Assembly: GCF_015999265.1 (NCBI RefSeq)
Contig: NZ_JAEAGR010000007.1
Location: forward strand, 1-64,000
DNA length: 64,000 bases
Source: Mobilitalea sibirica
Lineage (GTDB): Bacteria; Bacillota; Clostridia; Lachnospirales; Lachnospiraceae
Direction of reading: 5' to 3'
In this document: piece by piece, positions 19,026 to 28,434 of the stretch
Position numbering within the stretch: position 1 is the stretch's first letter
How the letters are laid out: every line of letters starts with the position of its first letter
The notes under the pieces: generated by a model
Told to the model about the DNA's origin: nothing
Seen by the model: the letters and a program-made list of their open reading frames with translations, nothing else
The model's database searches: none
Translations under genes and position numbers: made by a program

Positions 19026-20315
19026 GTGTATAAAGAAACATTAGAATGTTCTTATCAGGCCTTAGGTATTGACCCTAAGGTTTTAGCCTTTAGTATGGAA
19101 ACGGAAAAAGCCTTACAAGAACGTTTTTTTATAATAGATAAAGTAGCAGAATATAATCAGCTTAAAGTATTGAAAGCCATGCAGGACAACCGTTTAAGCG
19201 ACATACATTTTGCTGCAACTACAGGATATGGATATAATGATATCGGCAGAGATACCTTAGAGAAGGTATATGCAGATGTTTTTCATACAGAGGATGCATT
19301 GGTAAGACCACAGTTAATCAGCGGTACCCATGCCCTTACCATTGCTTTATCCGGGAATTTAAGACCGGGAGACGAAATATTATCCCCGGTTGGTAAGCCT
19401 TATGATACCCTGGAAGGCGTTATCGGTATTACCAAAACTAAAGGTTCTCTTGCGGAATTTGGTATAACTTATCGTCAGGTTGATTTGAAAGAGGATGGAA
19501 GTTTTGACTGGGATAAGATTAGAGCGGCAATAAATGAAAAAACAAGACTTGCTACAATCCAACGTTCCAAAGGATATGCAAGTCGACCTACCCTTTCTGT
19601 TGAGCAGATCGGTAGCTTGATCGCTTTCTTAAAAAAATTAAAACCTGATATTATCTGTATGGTGGATAATTGTTACGGAGAGTTTGTCGAGATCTTGGAG
19701 CCCTCAGATGTCGGTGCAGATCTTTGTGTCGGCTCTTTAATAAAGAACCCCGGAGGTGGTCTTGCACCCATTGGAGGCTATATTGTTGGCAAAAGCGAAT
19801 ATATTGAAAATGCTGCTTATCGATTAACGGCTCCCGGACTTGGAAAGGAAGTGGGAGCTACCTTAGGCTTGAATGCCAGTCTATTTCAAGGTCTCTTCCT
19901 TGCTCCTTCGGTGGTATCCGGTGCCTTAAAGGGCGCAATCTATGCAGCTAATCTCTATGAACGTCTTGGCTTTGAAGTTATGCCTAACGGCACGGAAAGC
20001 CGACATGATATTATTCAGGCTGTGAATTTAAACTCGGCGGAAGCGGTTATTGCTTTTTGTAAAGGAATACAGGCTGCAGCTCCCGTAGACAGCTATGTAT
20101 CACCGGAACCTTGGGCTATGCCGGGTTACCAGTGTGATGTTATTATGGCTGCCGGAGCATTTGTTCAGGGTTCCTCCATCGAATTATCTGCTGATGCACC
20201 GATTAAGCCTCCCTATACCGTGTTTTTTCAAGGTGGACTAACCTGGTATCATGCGAAATTCGGTATTCTTATGTCCCTACAAAAACTTTACGAACAGAGA
20301 CTGATACAATTATAA
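19026..20315 (+). CDS. methionine gamma-lyase family PLP enzyme (aluminium-resistance protein family)
   Basis: This 429-residue fold-type I PLP protein belongs to the YnbB / cystathionine-lyase-like family often called aluminium-resistance protein. Seen here are FAATTGYGYNDIGRDTLE, LVRPQLISGTHA (cofactor phosphate region), CMVDNCYGEFVE (the aspartate that meets the pyridine nitrogen) and GSLIKNPGGGLAPIGGYIVG, whose lysine should form the Schiff base. It starts at GTG 19026 behind TAGGAGG. In many Clostridia it follows miaA, as here. The true substrate is not established; a C-S lyase reaction is the family expectation. Confidence 0.85.
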   Translation: MYKETLECSYQALGIDPKVLAFSMETEKALQERFFIIDKVAEYNQLKVLKAMQDNRLSDIHFAATTGYGYNDIGRDTLEKVYADVFHTEDALVRPQLISGTHALTIALSGNLRPGDEILSPVGKPYDTLEGVIGITKTKGSLAEFGITYRQVDLKEDGSFDWDKIRAAINEKTRLATIQRSKGYASRPTLSVEQIGSLIAFLKKLKPDIICMVDNCYGEFVEILEPSDVGADLCVGSLIKNPGGGLAPIGGYIVGKSEYIENAAYRLTAPGLGKEVGATLGLNASLFQGLFLAPSVVSGALKGAIYAANLYERLGFEVMPNGTESRHDIIQAVNLNSAEAVIAFCKGIQAAAPVDSYVSPEPWAMPGYQCDVIMAAGAFVQGSSIELSADAPIKPPYTVFFQGGLTWYHAKFGILMSLQKLYEQRLIQL

Positions 20316-20438
20316 CTAGATCTAATAAAAAGATAATAAACCTAATAAGTTCTCCAATACGAAGTATATTGCTAAAACCTGTTACTACATGCAGCATAGT
20401 AACGAGATTATACTTTTATTATAATCTTCACTATGAAA

Positions 20439-20660
20439 CTGTAATAGTTACTATTCACTCCCCAGTCAAAGTAGAGGATATGATTTCGACAAAGGATTCC
20501 GACGCGGAGCCGCTCTCGCTTAGTTGCATTACGTAGCAGTACATAAGGTTCTAAAAAACAGAACCTAAGTACTGACGAATGCAAATACTCCTTTTCGGAA
20601 TCATTTATCGAAATCATTGTGCCCAATTATTATATGCGAGTGAACAGTAACCTGTAATAT
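20439..20660. repeat. 222-base intergenic long-hairpin element, copy 2
   Basis: A long imperfect palindrome: outer arms TAGTTACTATTCACTC (20445) and GAGTGAACAGTAAC (ending about 20652), next GATTTCGACAAAGGATTCCGA against TCGGAATCATTTATCGAAATC, then TTGCATT against AATGCAA, and apical arms CAGTACATAAGGTTCT and AGAACCTAAGTACTG around a poly-A loop. The apical sequence and following TGA-x-G-x-x-x-GCAAA match copy 1 at 9745-9985. No gene is seen in 20316-20830 apart from this element. Confidence 0.8.
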
Positions 20661-20830
20661 TTACACTAATGTAACTGTTATATTTTTTATATACAAAATT
20701 CCTTACATATGATAAAATGTTATATGAAATTTTGGTATTTAGATAATAACATTAAAGAAAAAATCGGGTATCTTAAAGCGAAGAATGTAGAAAATACATA
20801 CCGGATTTTATCCGGAGGGGAGCTGATATT

Positions 20831-21106
20831 ATGGCTAAAACATATGGCAAAAATAAATGGGCATTATTTTTATTAATACTTGCCGGTATTGTAATCGGAA
20901 GCTTTGTTGGGTATTTAACTAAAGATATTAAGATTTTGTCTTGGTTAAATTATGGAATGGATTTTGCAATAGGAGATGTAGATAAAAATAATATAGTAAG
21001 TCTTAATCTTGGTGTTATTGTGCTTCATTTTGGCTTAAGGATTAAGATAAGTATTGGAAGTGTTATTGGGGCTGCATCCTCCATATTTATCTATAAAAGA
21101 CTTTAA
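20831..21106 (+). CDS. small membrane protein, DUF4321 type
   Basis: This 91-residue protein has two hydrophobic segments (about 11-29 and 60-88) separated by a short polar loop, ending in a lysine/arginine tail. Length, the N-terminal KNKWALFLLILAGIVIGSFVGYL pattern and position just before radC and mreB match DUF4321 proteins of Clostridia. Function is unknown; conserved placement next to the rod-shape genes suggests an envelope role, which is inference. GGAGGGG precedes the ATG. Confidence 0.75.
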   Translation: MAKTYGKNKWALFLLILAGIVIGSFVGYLTKDIKILSWLNYGMDFAIGDVDKNNIVSLNLGVIVLHFGLRIKISIGSVIGAASSIFIYKRL

Positions 21107-21232
21107 TAGGTATTGAATGCAAACTTTGATTTATATCCTTATATAGATCCCCTGTTTGCTTTTAATTATAGAAAGTTTCTTTCATTCATGAAAAACCATC
21201 TGATTTCTTGGAGAGAGTAATTAGGAGGTATT

Positions 21233-21931
21233 ATGAAAGAAAACTATTTAACAGTAAAAGAACTCCCTGTATCGGAGCGTCCCTATGAAAAATGCGAAAG
21301 ATACGGAGCTTCATATCTATCTGATGCAGAACTTTTGGCCGTCATTTTAAGGACAGGCACTAAGAACCTAAGAGCAATTGATTTGGCGGTAAACATCCTT
21401 AATTATTCCTTAACTAATCCGGGGTTAAAGGGTCTTAATTACCTTACAATGAAGGAACTTGTTAAGATTAATGGTATTGGTAGGGTAAAAGCCATTGAAC
21501 TTTTATGCTTAACAGAGCTTACAAAACGCATGTCAAAAGAGATACATCAAAACAGCTTAAAATTTGTTACTCCGGAAAGTGTTGCTAATTATTATATGCA
21601 GGATTTACGGCATCTTACCAGAGAACAGGTTCTTCTTTTAATGATGGATTCAAAAAGTAAGCTGCTGAAAGATATGATAATATCTACAGGAACTATTAAC
21701 GCATCCATTATGCCGGCAAGAGAGGTGTTTGTACAGGCTTTAAAGTATGAAGCAGTCAACATTATTCTATTGCACAATCATCCCAGCGGAGATCCAACCC
21801 CCAGTGCGGAGGATATACGGGTAACCAAAAGAATGAAAGAAGCCGGCAATTTAGTTGGAATCACGCTTATGGATCATATTATTATTGGTGATAATAGATA
21901 TATCAGCTTAAAAGAACAAGGGCTACTATGA
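21233..21931 (+). CDS. radC: RadC-like JAB-domain protein
   Basis: This 232-residue protein has an N-terminal helix-hairpin-helix region (LLAVILRTGTKN, LVKINGIGRVKAIEL) and a C-terminal JAB/MPN metal-binding domain with the HNHPSGDPTPSAED motif preceded by PAREVF. Metal ligands are intact. Despite the name, a DNA repair role is doubtful for the family. It is commonly found directly upstream of mreB, as here with 49 bases between. TAGGAGG precedes the ATG. Confidence 0.92.
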   Translation: MKENYLTVKELPVSERPYEKCERYGASYLSDAELLAVILRTGTKNLRAIDLAVNILNYSLTNPGLKGLNYLTMKELVKINGIGRVKAIELLCLTELTKRMSKEIHQNSLKFVTPESVANYYMQDLRHLTREQVLLLMMDSKSKLLKDMIISTGTINASIMPAREVFVQALKYEAVNIILLHNHPSGDPTPSAEDIRVTKRMKEAGNLVGITLMDHIIIGDNRYISLKEQGLL

Positions 21932-21980
21932 TGCGAAACTTATATTTTGACTACTTAGGATTATTAGGAGGTAATTCAAT

Positions 21981-23003
21981 ATGGCTTCGAAGGCTTTCGG
22001 AATAGATTTTGGTACAAGTACCATTAAAATTTGCAAAAAAGGCCAGGGAATAGTACTGGATGAGCGTAACATTATCGCGATCGCAGATCGTAAAACCGTA
22101 ATTGCTTCAGGGAATGAGGCATATGATATGTACGAAAAAGCACCTGCCAATATCAATGTTACTTATCCTGTTAGGAGCGGAGTAATCGCCGATGTTGCTA
22201 ATATGATGGCATTACTTAACCATTTTATGTTTCGCATCAGCGGATCAAAAAGACCCGGTACGGCAGACTATATTGTAGCTACCCCAACTGATATTACAGA
22301 GGTTGAAAGAAGATCCTTTTATGATCTGATTGCCAGCTCTAACTTAAAAGTCGGTAAAATTAAAATCGTAGAAAAACCGATTGCCGATGCAGTGGGCGCC
22401 GGATTGGACGTTATGACTGCTAAGGGTGTCATGGTTGTGGATATTGGTGCTGATACCACTGAGGTGTCCATACTATCCTTAGGAGGCATTGTGCTTAGCA
22501 AATTAATTCCAATTGGCGGTAATCGATTGGATGAATCCATTAAAAGTATTGTTAAGAAAAAATACAATCTCTATATTGGAGACAAGACCGCGGAAAACAT
22601 AAAAAAACAACTGGCTTGTGCCTTACCTACGGTGGAAGGTCAAGTTAAAGTATACGGTAGAGATGTAGTAACCGGCCTACCGAAGGTAATGGAGGTTAGC
22701 TCTGATAATGTATATGAAGCCATATCAGAGTATCTATTTAACATCATCGATGCCATTCGAATTATATTGGAGCGAACGCCTCCGGAAATTTCTTCTGATA
22801 TTATAGACAGCGGTATTTATATTACCGGAGGGTCTGCTAAAATCTTTGCATTAGATGAACTTCTACACAAAGAGACAGATTTAAAAATCAACATTTGCCC
22901 GGATTCCTCCAATACAGTTGTAAATGGTTTAAAGAGAATTATGGAGGATAATAAACTGGCTTCCCTTGCAGATGCCTTAAGACCGAAGACTCTTGTAAAC
23001 TAA
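21981..23003 (+). CDS. mreB: rod shape-determining actin homologue MreB
   Basis: This 340-residue actin-fold ATPase has phosphate loop 1 GIDFGTSTIKI, the VATPTDITEVERRS block, phosphate loop 2 VVDIGADTTEVSIL, and an adenosine motif ITGGSAKIFALDELL. It forms membrane filaments that guide the side-wall synthesis machinery. The first loop reads GTSTIKI where GTANTL is usual, so it is somewhat divergent and could be an Mbl- or MreBH-like paralogue, but it heads the mreBCD cluster. GGAGG lies before the ATG. A small hairpin (TGCCCGT/ACGGGCA, 23032-23048) follows. Confidence 0.93.
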   Translation: MASKAFGIDFGTSTIKICKKGQGIVLDERNIIAIADRKTVIASGNEAYDMYEKAPANINVTYPVRSGVIADVANMMALLNHFMFRISGSKRPGTADYIVATPTDITEVERRSFYDLIASSNLKVGKIKIVEKPIADAVGAGLDVMTAKGVMVVDIGADTTEVSILSLGGIVLSKLIPIGGNRLDESIKSIVKKKYNLYIGDKTAENIKKQLACALPTVEGQVKVYGRDVVTGLPKVMEVSSDNVYEAISEYLFNIIDAIRIILERTPPEISSDIIDSGIYITGGSAKIFALDELLHKETDLKINICPDSSNTVVNGLKRIMEDNKLASLADALRPKTLVN

Positions 23004-23227
23004 CAGGATAAATCCATGTACGCTTTCTTTTTGCCCGTAAGACGGGCATAAGCTGTTTACAGGCATAGTTTCCATAACAGGTCAATAATAACGTATACTT
23101 TCGTATTATTAGTTTACGAGGTTTTAATCAATCAATATTCTAAAGTTTAGATATATTCAAAAAACAAAAATTGAAATACCATAAGTCAATCATGGTTGAT
23201 TTCACTTATGAATTATTAGGAGTTTCT

Positions 23228-24094
23228 ATGAGGCGAAGAGCAAAAATCCATATTAATCCAAAACATATATTAATTGGTAGCGTTATCCTTTGTATCAGCT
23301 TAATTATTGTATCCTTTCGATTTGGAGAACAGTTTGCTCCGGTCAAATCTGCTGTAGGAACTGTGGTTTCTCCGATGCAAAAAGGAATTAATACAGTTGG
23401 AAGTTTTATCTCCGATAAACTTGATACCTTAGCCAATATTAATGAGTTATTGGAAGAGAATGAAAAATTAAAAGAGCAGGTTCACATTCTCAGTTATGAA
23501 AACAAGCTTTTATTGCAAGACAAATATGAGCTGGACGGACTTCGAAAGTTGTATGAACTGGACCAGAAATTTCTTGATTATCCAAAGGTAGCAGCTCGGG
23601 TAATCAGTAAGGATACAAATAACTGGTATAATGTGTTTACCATTGATAAAGGAACCAGGGATGGACTGAAGGTTAATATGAATGTATTGGCTGGTAACGG
23701 TCTAGCAGGTATTATTACGGAGGTTTATTATAATTATTCTGTTGTTCGTTCCATCATAGATGATAACAGTAATGTAAGCGGTATGTTTCTTAAAACTTCG
23801 GATACCTGTATTGTACGGGGGGACCTGAAGCTAATGGATGAGGGTAAAATCCGGGTTGAATTAATCAGTAAGGATGCTGTCATTGAAGATAATTATGAGG
23901 TGGTTACATCCCATATCAGTCCTAATTTCCTGCAGGGTATTCTAATTGGGTATGTCAGTGATATTAAACTGGATTCCAGTAATATGACGAAAACTGCGTA
24001 TCTTACTCCCGTTGTAGATTTTGAAAGACTGGAAGAGGTTCTGATTATTACTGAGTTAAAAGAGCCTTTATTAAAAGAACCTTTAATAGATTAA
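23228..24094 (+). CDS. mreC: rod shape-determining protein MreC
   Basis: About 288 residues from ATG 23228 behind TAGGAG; the frame is open to 23171 without a good start. One N-terminal membrane helix (ILIGSVILCISLIIVSF) is followed by a coiled coil (about 70-105, ELLEENEKLKEQVHIL) and the two beta domains typical of MreC (VISKDTNNWYNVFTIDKGTRDGLKVNMNV, then NGLAGIITEV). It links MreB filaments and the transpeptidase outside the membrane. The tail has a duplicated LLKEPL. Confidence 0.93.
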   Translation: MRRRAKIHINPKHILIGSVILCISLIIVSFRFGEQFAPVKSAVGTVVSPMQKGINTVGSFISDKLDTLANINELLEENEKLKEQVHILSYENKLLLQDKYELDGLRKLYELDQKFLDYPKVAARVISKDTNNWYNVFTIDKGTRDGLKVNMNVLAGNGLAGIITEVYYNYSVVRSIIDDNSNVSGMFLKTSDTCIVRGDLKLMDEGKIRVELISKDAVIEDNYEVVTSHISPNFLQGILIGYVSDIKLDSSNMTKTAYLTPVVDFERLEEVLIITELKEPLLKEPLID

Positions 24095-24112
24095 GAAAAG
24101 TAGGTAATCTTT

Positions 24113-24619
24113 GTGAAACGTTTTATTGTATATACATTATCGATCGTCATATGCTTTGTACTTCAAAGTGCAATGTTTCATTATATTGCATTAGCCAATG
24201 TGATGCCGAATTTATTATTAATATTGGTCGTATCCTTCGCTTATATGCGCGGAAGAATTACCGGTCTTTTTCTTGGGTTTTTTAGTGGAATCCTAGTGGA
24301 TATTATATTCGGTAATGTTATCGGGTTATATGCATTATTGTATTTACTCATCGGCTATTTTATCGGTTTTACCAATCGGTTTTATTCCAATGACGATTAT
24401 ACTTTGCCGATTATTTTCGTAGCTGTCAGTGATTTCATTTATGGGTTCTTTTATTATATTTTCGAATTTTTATTGAGAGGAAGATTAGATTTTTTGTTCT
24501 ATCTCAGAAGGTTTATATTTCCCGAAATTATATATACAGTCACCGTCTCAGTGTTTTTATATAAGCTGTTACATATGATAAATAACCGATTAAACGCTAG
24601 AGAAAATGAGGAGGCATAA
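24113..24619 (+). CDS. mreD: rod shape-determining membrane protein MreD
   Basis: This 168-residue protein is almost wholly hydrophobic with five or six predicted helices, of the usual MreD length. Its position between mreC and PBP2 supports the call. It starts at GTG 24113, with a weak TAGG upstream, and ends two bases before the next start codon, implying coupling. It is the membrane partner of MreC. Confidence 0.9.
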   Translation: MKRFIVYTLSIVICFVLQSAMFHYIALANVMPNLLLILVVSFAYMRGRITGLFLGFFSGILVDIIFGNVIGLYALLYLLIGYFIGFTNRFYSNDDYTLPIIFVAVSDFIYGFFYYIFEFLLRGRLDFLFYLRRFIFPEIIYTVTVSVFLYKLLHMINNRLNARENEEA

Positions 24620-24621
24620 GA

Positions 24622-27471
24622 GTGTTTGATATATTTTTAGAAGGTTTAAAAAAAATATTAAAATCCAGGTTATTTCCAATTACACTCATTTTTTTGGCTT
24701 TGTTTTCTGTGATTATCCATCGATTGTTCGTACTTCAGATAGTTCAGGGACCTTCCCATGCAGAGGAGTTTGACTTAAAACAGACGAAAAACAGGGAAAT
24801 CAAAAGTACCCGGGGTAATTTTTATGACCGAAATGGTATACTGCTGGCTTCTAACATGCTAACCTATTCTGTTACTATGGAGGATAGCAACGAAATCACC
24901 TCCAATGAACAGCGAAATAAAGTAATTCACAAATTAATTAATATTATTGAAGATCAGGGCGATACACTGGATAACGAGTTCTACATTATCCAAACAGAGG
25001 ATGGCGAATTTGATTTTACCATTAGCGGCTCAGCCTTAACCCGCTTTAAGAAAAACGTTTATACCTATATGCTTGAGAATAACCAGTTAACTGAGGCGCA
25101 ACAAAAAGCTTCTGCAAAAGAGGTTTATGAGTTTTTGCGTAAGGGAACCGGAGATAATTATACAACTATGTTCAATATATCGGATGAATATAGCGTGGAT
25201 GAGACCTTAAAAATCATGAGTGTACGTTATGCCTTATTAAGTAATTATCCGAAATTTGTTCAGATTACCGTAGCTTCTCAAGTATCTGATACAACCGTTG
25301 CCGCAGTTTTGGAAAACAGTGCTGATTTACCCGGTGTTGAGATACAGCAGCAAACACATCGCGTTTATCACGATAGTCTTTATTTTTCTCATATTCTTGG
25401 CTATACCGGCTTAATCAGTGCACAAGAACTGGAAGATTTAGATGATGGTTCTGATTATTATAACTCAACGGATATCATCGGTAAATCTGGGTTAGAGAAA
25501 GAATATGAAAAAGAACTTGGTGGCAAAAAGGGAAATGAAACTGTAACCGTTAATATCTATGGTAAGGTTACTGATGTAGTAGACCGTGAAGATCCCATTG
25601 CTGGTAATGATGTATATCTAACCATTGACAGTAATTTGCAAAGAGCCGCATATCATATGCTAGAGAACAAAATTGCCGGTATCTTAGTTGAAAAATTACA
25701 ACCGGATATGAATTACGGTAGTAAAGGAGAGAGTGCGGCGGATATTCTTTTACCGGTCTATGAGGTATATTTTGCTTTAATTAATAATAATGTCATAGAT
25801 ATCACTGCTTTCGATGACAGAGATGCTACTTCTTTAGAAAAACAAGTATATCAAAAATACAGTACAAGACTTAATCAGGTGTTTGATCAGTTTGATACTT
25901 ATTTGGATAGCAATAATACTGTCACTAACAGTAATTCCGGTGACATGGAAGATTATCTTATCTATTATTATCAGGTTCTAAAGGATTATGATATTTTACT
26001 TAGTAAGGATATACCTGCTGATGATCCGGTATATAAATCCTATATCAATGATAGAACTTCCTTAAGTAACTTCCTTCAACATGCCATTGCAAGCAATTAT
26101 ATTGATTTATCCAAGCTAAACGTTGGTGAAGAGTATTACAGTTCGGAAGAACTGTATCAAAAATTACTTGACTATACGAAGGATATCCTATTAAGTGATG
26201 ATAAATTTAACAAAAAAATATATCGAGACTTGGTATTTTCATATAAATTATCAGGAACTGAAATTTGTCTTTTATTATTCGACCAAAATGTGTTAAAATC
26301 TAATAAAGACGAAAATGATCTGAAATCAGGCCGTATCTCAGCTTTTAATTTTATTAAGGATAAAATGACTAATCTTGAGATTACACCGGCCATGCTTGCC
26401 TTGGAACCATATAGCGGTTCTGTAGTAGTTACGGATGTGAAAACCGGCGATATTTTAGCTATGGTTACCTATCCCAGTTATGATAATAACCGTTTAGCCA
26501 ACAAAGTAGATGCCGAATATTACAAAAAACTACTGGATGATTTAACAAAGCCCTTACTAAATCGTGCAACTTCCACGAGGACTGCACCCGGATCCACCTT
26601 TAAGATGGTAACCTCGTTTGCCGCTTTAGAGGAGGGGGTTACAACCCCTTATGAAAAGATACGGGATTTGGGTATATTTGAAAAAATAAATCCAGCTGCA
26701 AAATGTCATATTTATCCTCATTCCCACGGTTCAGTCGATATTGTGGATGCTTTAAAGGTTTCCTGTAACTATTATTACTATGAGATGGGCTTCCGCTTAA
26801 GCATTGATAGTACGGGTAAATTTAATGAAAAGCTGGGGCTTGAAAAATTACAGAAATACGCCGCTATGTTTGGCTTAGATCATACCTCCGGTATTGAGCT
26901 TTATGAAGCGATTCCCAATGTATCGGATAAGGATTCCGTCCGTTCCTCCATTGGACAGGGTTCCAACGATTATACTCCGGTTCAATTGGCAAGATATGTA
27001 ACAACTTTGGCCAACAGAGGAATTAATTATGATCTTACCTTACTGGACAAAATCACCAATAAAGACGGAGATATAATAAGATATAACAGAGCAAAAATTT
27101 ATAATGATTTAACGAATATTAAGTCCAGTACTTGGGATAGTGTACAAAAGGGTATGTACGCCGTTGCGAATGAATCAGGCGGTTCCGTTAACAGACTGTT
27201 CTCTGACTTTAGTGTTACGGTAGCCGGAAAAACCGGTACCTCGCAGATCAGTAAGGTGAATCCAAACAATGCGCTATTTGTATCCTATGCACCTTTCGAA
27301 AACCCGGAGATTTCAGTTACATCTGTAATCCCGAACGGATATACCTCCAGTAACGCAGCTGAGCTAACAAAAGATATTTATAAAGTATATTTTAACTTGG
27401 AGGATCCTGATGACTTAGTCAAACAGGAAGCTTCCGTTCCTGATAGTAACATTGCTTCCTATTTAGAATAA
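24622..27471 (+). CDS. mrdA: elongation-specific penicillin-binding protein 2, long form
   Basis: The 949-residue class B transpeptidase has an N-terminal membrane helix, a dimerisation domain starting near LKQTKNREIKSTRGNFYDRNG, and a transpeptidase domain. Active-site motifs are intact: STFK in APGSTFKMVTS, SCN in VSCNYYYYEM and KTG in VAGKTGTSQ. It cross-links side-wall peptidoglycan with RodA. It is about 250-300 residues longer than typical PBP2. The extra sequence lies about residues 345-590, between LTIDSNLQRAAYHML and YSGSVVVTDVKTG. The insert is acidic and Tyr/Asp/Asn-rich. The start is GTG 24622 behind GAGGAGG. Confidence 0.94.
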   Translation: MFDIFLEGLKKILKSRLFPITLIFLALFSVIIHRLFVLQIVQGPSHAEEFDLKQTKNREIKSTRGNFYDRNGILLASNMLTYSVTMEDSNEITSNEQRNKVIHKLINIIEDQGDTLDNEFYIIQTEDGEFDFTISGSALTRFKKNVYTYMLENNQLTEAQQKASAKEVYEFLRKGTGDNYTTMFNISDEYSVDETLKIMSVRYALLSNYPKFVQITVASQVSDTTVAAVLENSADLPGVEIQQQTHRVYHDSLYFSHILGYTGLISAQELEDLDDGSDYYNSTDIIGKSGLEKEYEKELGGKKGNETVTVNIYGKVTDVVDREDPIAGNDVYLTIDSNLQRAAYHMLENKIAGILVEKLQPDMNYGSKGESAADILLPVYEVYFALINNNVIDITAFDDRDATSLEKQVYQKYSTRLNQVFDQFDTYLDSNNTVTNSNSGDMEDYLIYYYQVLKDYDILLSKDIPADDPVYKSYINDRTSLSNFLQHAIASNYIDLSKLNVGEEYYSSEELYQKLLDYTKDILLSDDKFNKKIYRDLVFSYKLSGTEICLLLFDQNVLKSNKDENDLKSGRISAFNFIKDKMTNLEITPAMLALEPYSGSVVVTDVKTGDILAMVTYPSYDNNRLANKVDAEYYKKLLDDLTKPLLNRATSTRTAPGSTFKMVTSFAALEEGVTTPYEKIRDLGIFEKINPAAKCHIYPHSHGSVDIVDALKVSCNYYYYEMGFRLSIDSTGKFNEKLGLEKLQKYAAMFGLDHTSGIELYEAIPNVSDKDSVRSSIGQGSNDYTPVQLARYVTTLANRGINYDLTLLDKITNKDGDIIRYNRAKIYNDLTNIKSSTWDSVQKGMYAVANESGGSVNRLFSDFSVTVAGKTGTSQISKVNPNNALFVSYAPFENPEISVTSVIPNGYTSSNAAELTKDIYKVYFNLEDPDDLVKQEASVPDSNIASYLE

Positions 27472-27507
27472 TTTATTGTTTCTATTATGATACTAAAGGA
27501 GAAATGA

Positions 27508-28182
27508 ATGAACACAGCGAATAATTCAGTTATGATCAAGGGAAATAAATACGGTATCATAGTCGTGTTGAGTCCTGATATTAAATTTGATGAATTAAAG
27601 CTTACGGTAGCTGAAAAGTTCAAAGAATCCAGTAAGTTTTTTGAGAATGCAAAAATGGCAATCAGCTTTGAAGGCCGAAAGCTATCCAGTGAAGAGCAAA
27701 AAGAAATTCTTGATATTATTGCTCAGAATACTGATATGCAGATTGTATGTGTAATTGATAACGATCCGGATACCGAAGAAACCTTTCGTAAAAACCTTGA
27801 GCAAAAACTTATGGAATTGGAGAATAATACGGGGCAGTTTTATAAAGGAATTTTACGTTCCGGTACTTCCCTTGAATTTGAAACCAGTGTTGTTATCATA
27901 GGTGATGTCAACCATGGAGCTAGAGTGGTATCCAAAGGAAACATCATTGTGTTAGGAGCTTTAAAAGGTAATGCCTTTGCAGGGGCCTGTGGTAATACCA
28001 ATTCCTTTGTGGTAGCTCTCGATATGAGACCCATGCAAATAAGAATTGCGGATACCATTGCAAGGTCACCGGACAAGCCTGTTAAGGACGAAGTAAAAGA
28101 AGCGAAGATAGCATTTCTTGAAAACGGCAATATTTATATAGAACCACTTAATAAAAGTGTTTTGAATGATATTAATTTGTAA
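27508..28182 (+). CDS. minC: septum site-determining protein MinC
   Basis: This 224-residue protein has the MinC N-terminal FtsZ-inhibitor domain (about 1-95) and the C-terminal beta-helix domain (about 110-215), recognisable by VVIIGDVNHGARVVSKGNIIVLGALKGNAFAG, the face that binds MinD. It blocks FtsZ ring assembly away from midcell. AAAGGAG precedes the ATG. The 252-base gap to minD contains the tandem Shine-Dalgarno repeats described separately. Confidence 0.95.
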   Translation: MNTANNSVMIKGNKYGIIVVLSPDIKFDELKLTVAEKFKESSKFFENAKMAISFEGRKLSSEEQKEILDIIAQNTDMQIVCVIDNDPDTEETFRKNLEQKLMELENNTGQFYKGILRSGTSLEFETSVVIIGDVNHGARVVSKGNIIVLGALKGNAFAGACGNTNSFVVALDMRPMQIRIADTIARSPDKPVKDEVKEAKIAFLENGNIYIEPLNKSVLNDINL

Positions 28183-28349
28183 ATTAAGATATAAGACATA
28201 TATTCATGGTTTGTTATTACATTTATACAGTCATCGTATAATTTGTGATTAACGATAGATATATTATGTGGTATAATAATCACATAAAGCAATTGGGAGT
28301 AATCTTAATATTTTACTTCATATTTTGGGATCAGTTCCCGTAATATTGC

Positions 28350-28426
28350 AGGAGGATAAACCCTTCATTAATAAGGAGGATAATCCCTCCAAACTCAGGA
28401 GGATAATCCCTCCAAACTCAGGAGGA
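28350..28426 (+). promoter_or_regulatory. tandem Shine-Dalgarno repeats before minD
   Basis: Two exact 23-base copies (28374-28396 and 28397-28419) begin AGGAGGATAATCCCTCC. A degenerate copy precedes them at 28350-28372, and a partial copy AGGAGGA (28420-28426) serves as minD's ribosome site, nine bases before ATG 28435. Each GGAGG can pair with the adjacent CCTCC within its copy, or the CCTCC can pair with the GGAGG of the next copy, so the final ribosome site could be masked or freed. Confidence 0.8.
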
Positions 28427-28434
28427 ATGGGAAA

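Noticed and set aside
28350-28426. Possible short leader peptides after each AGGAGG before minD
   Set aside because: No start codon stands at a sensible distance after the internal copies; the only good one is minD's own ATG.
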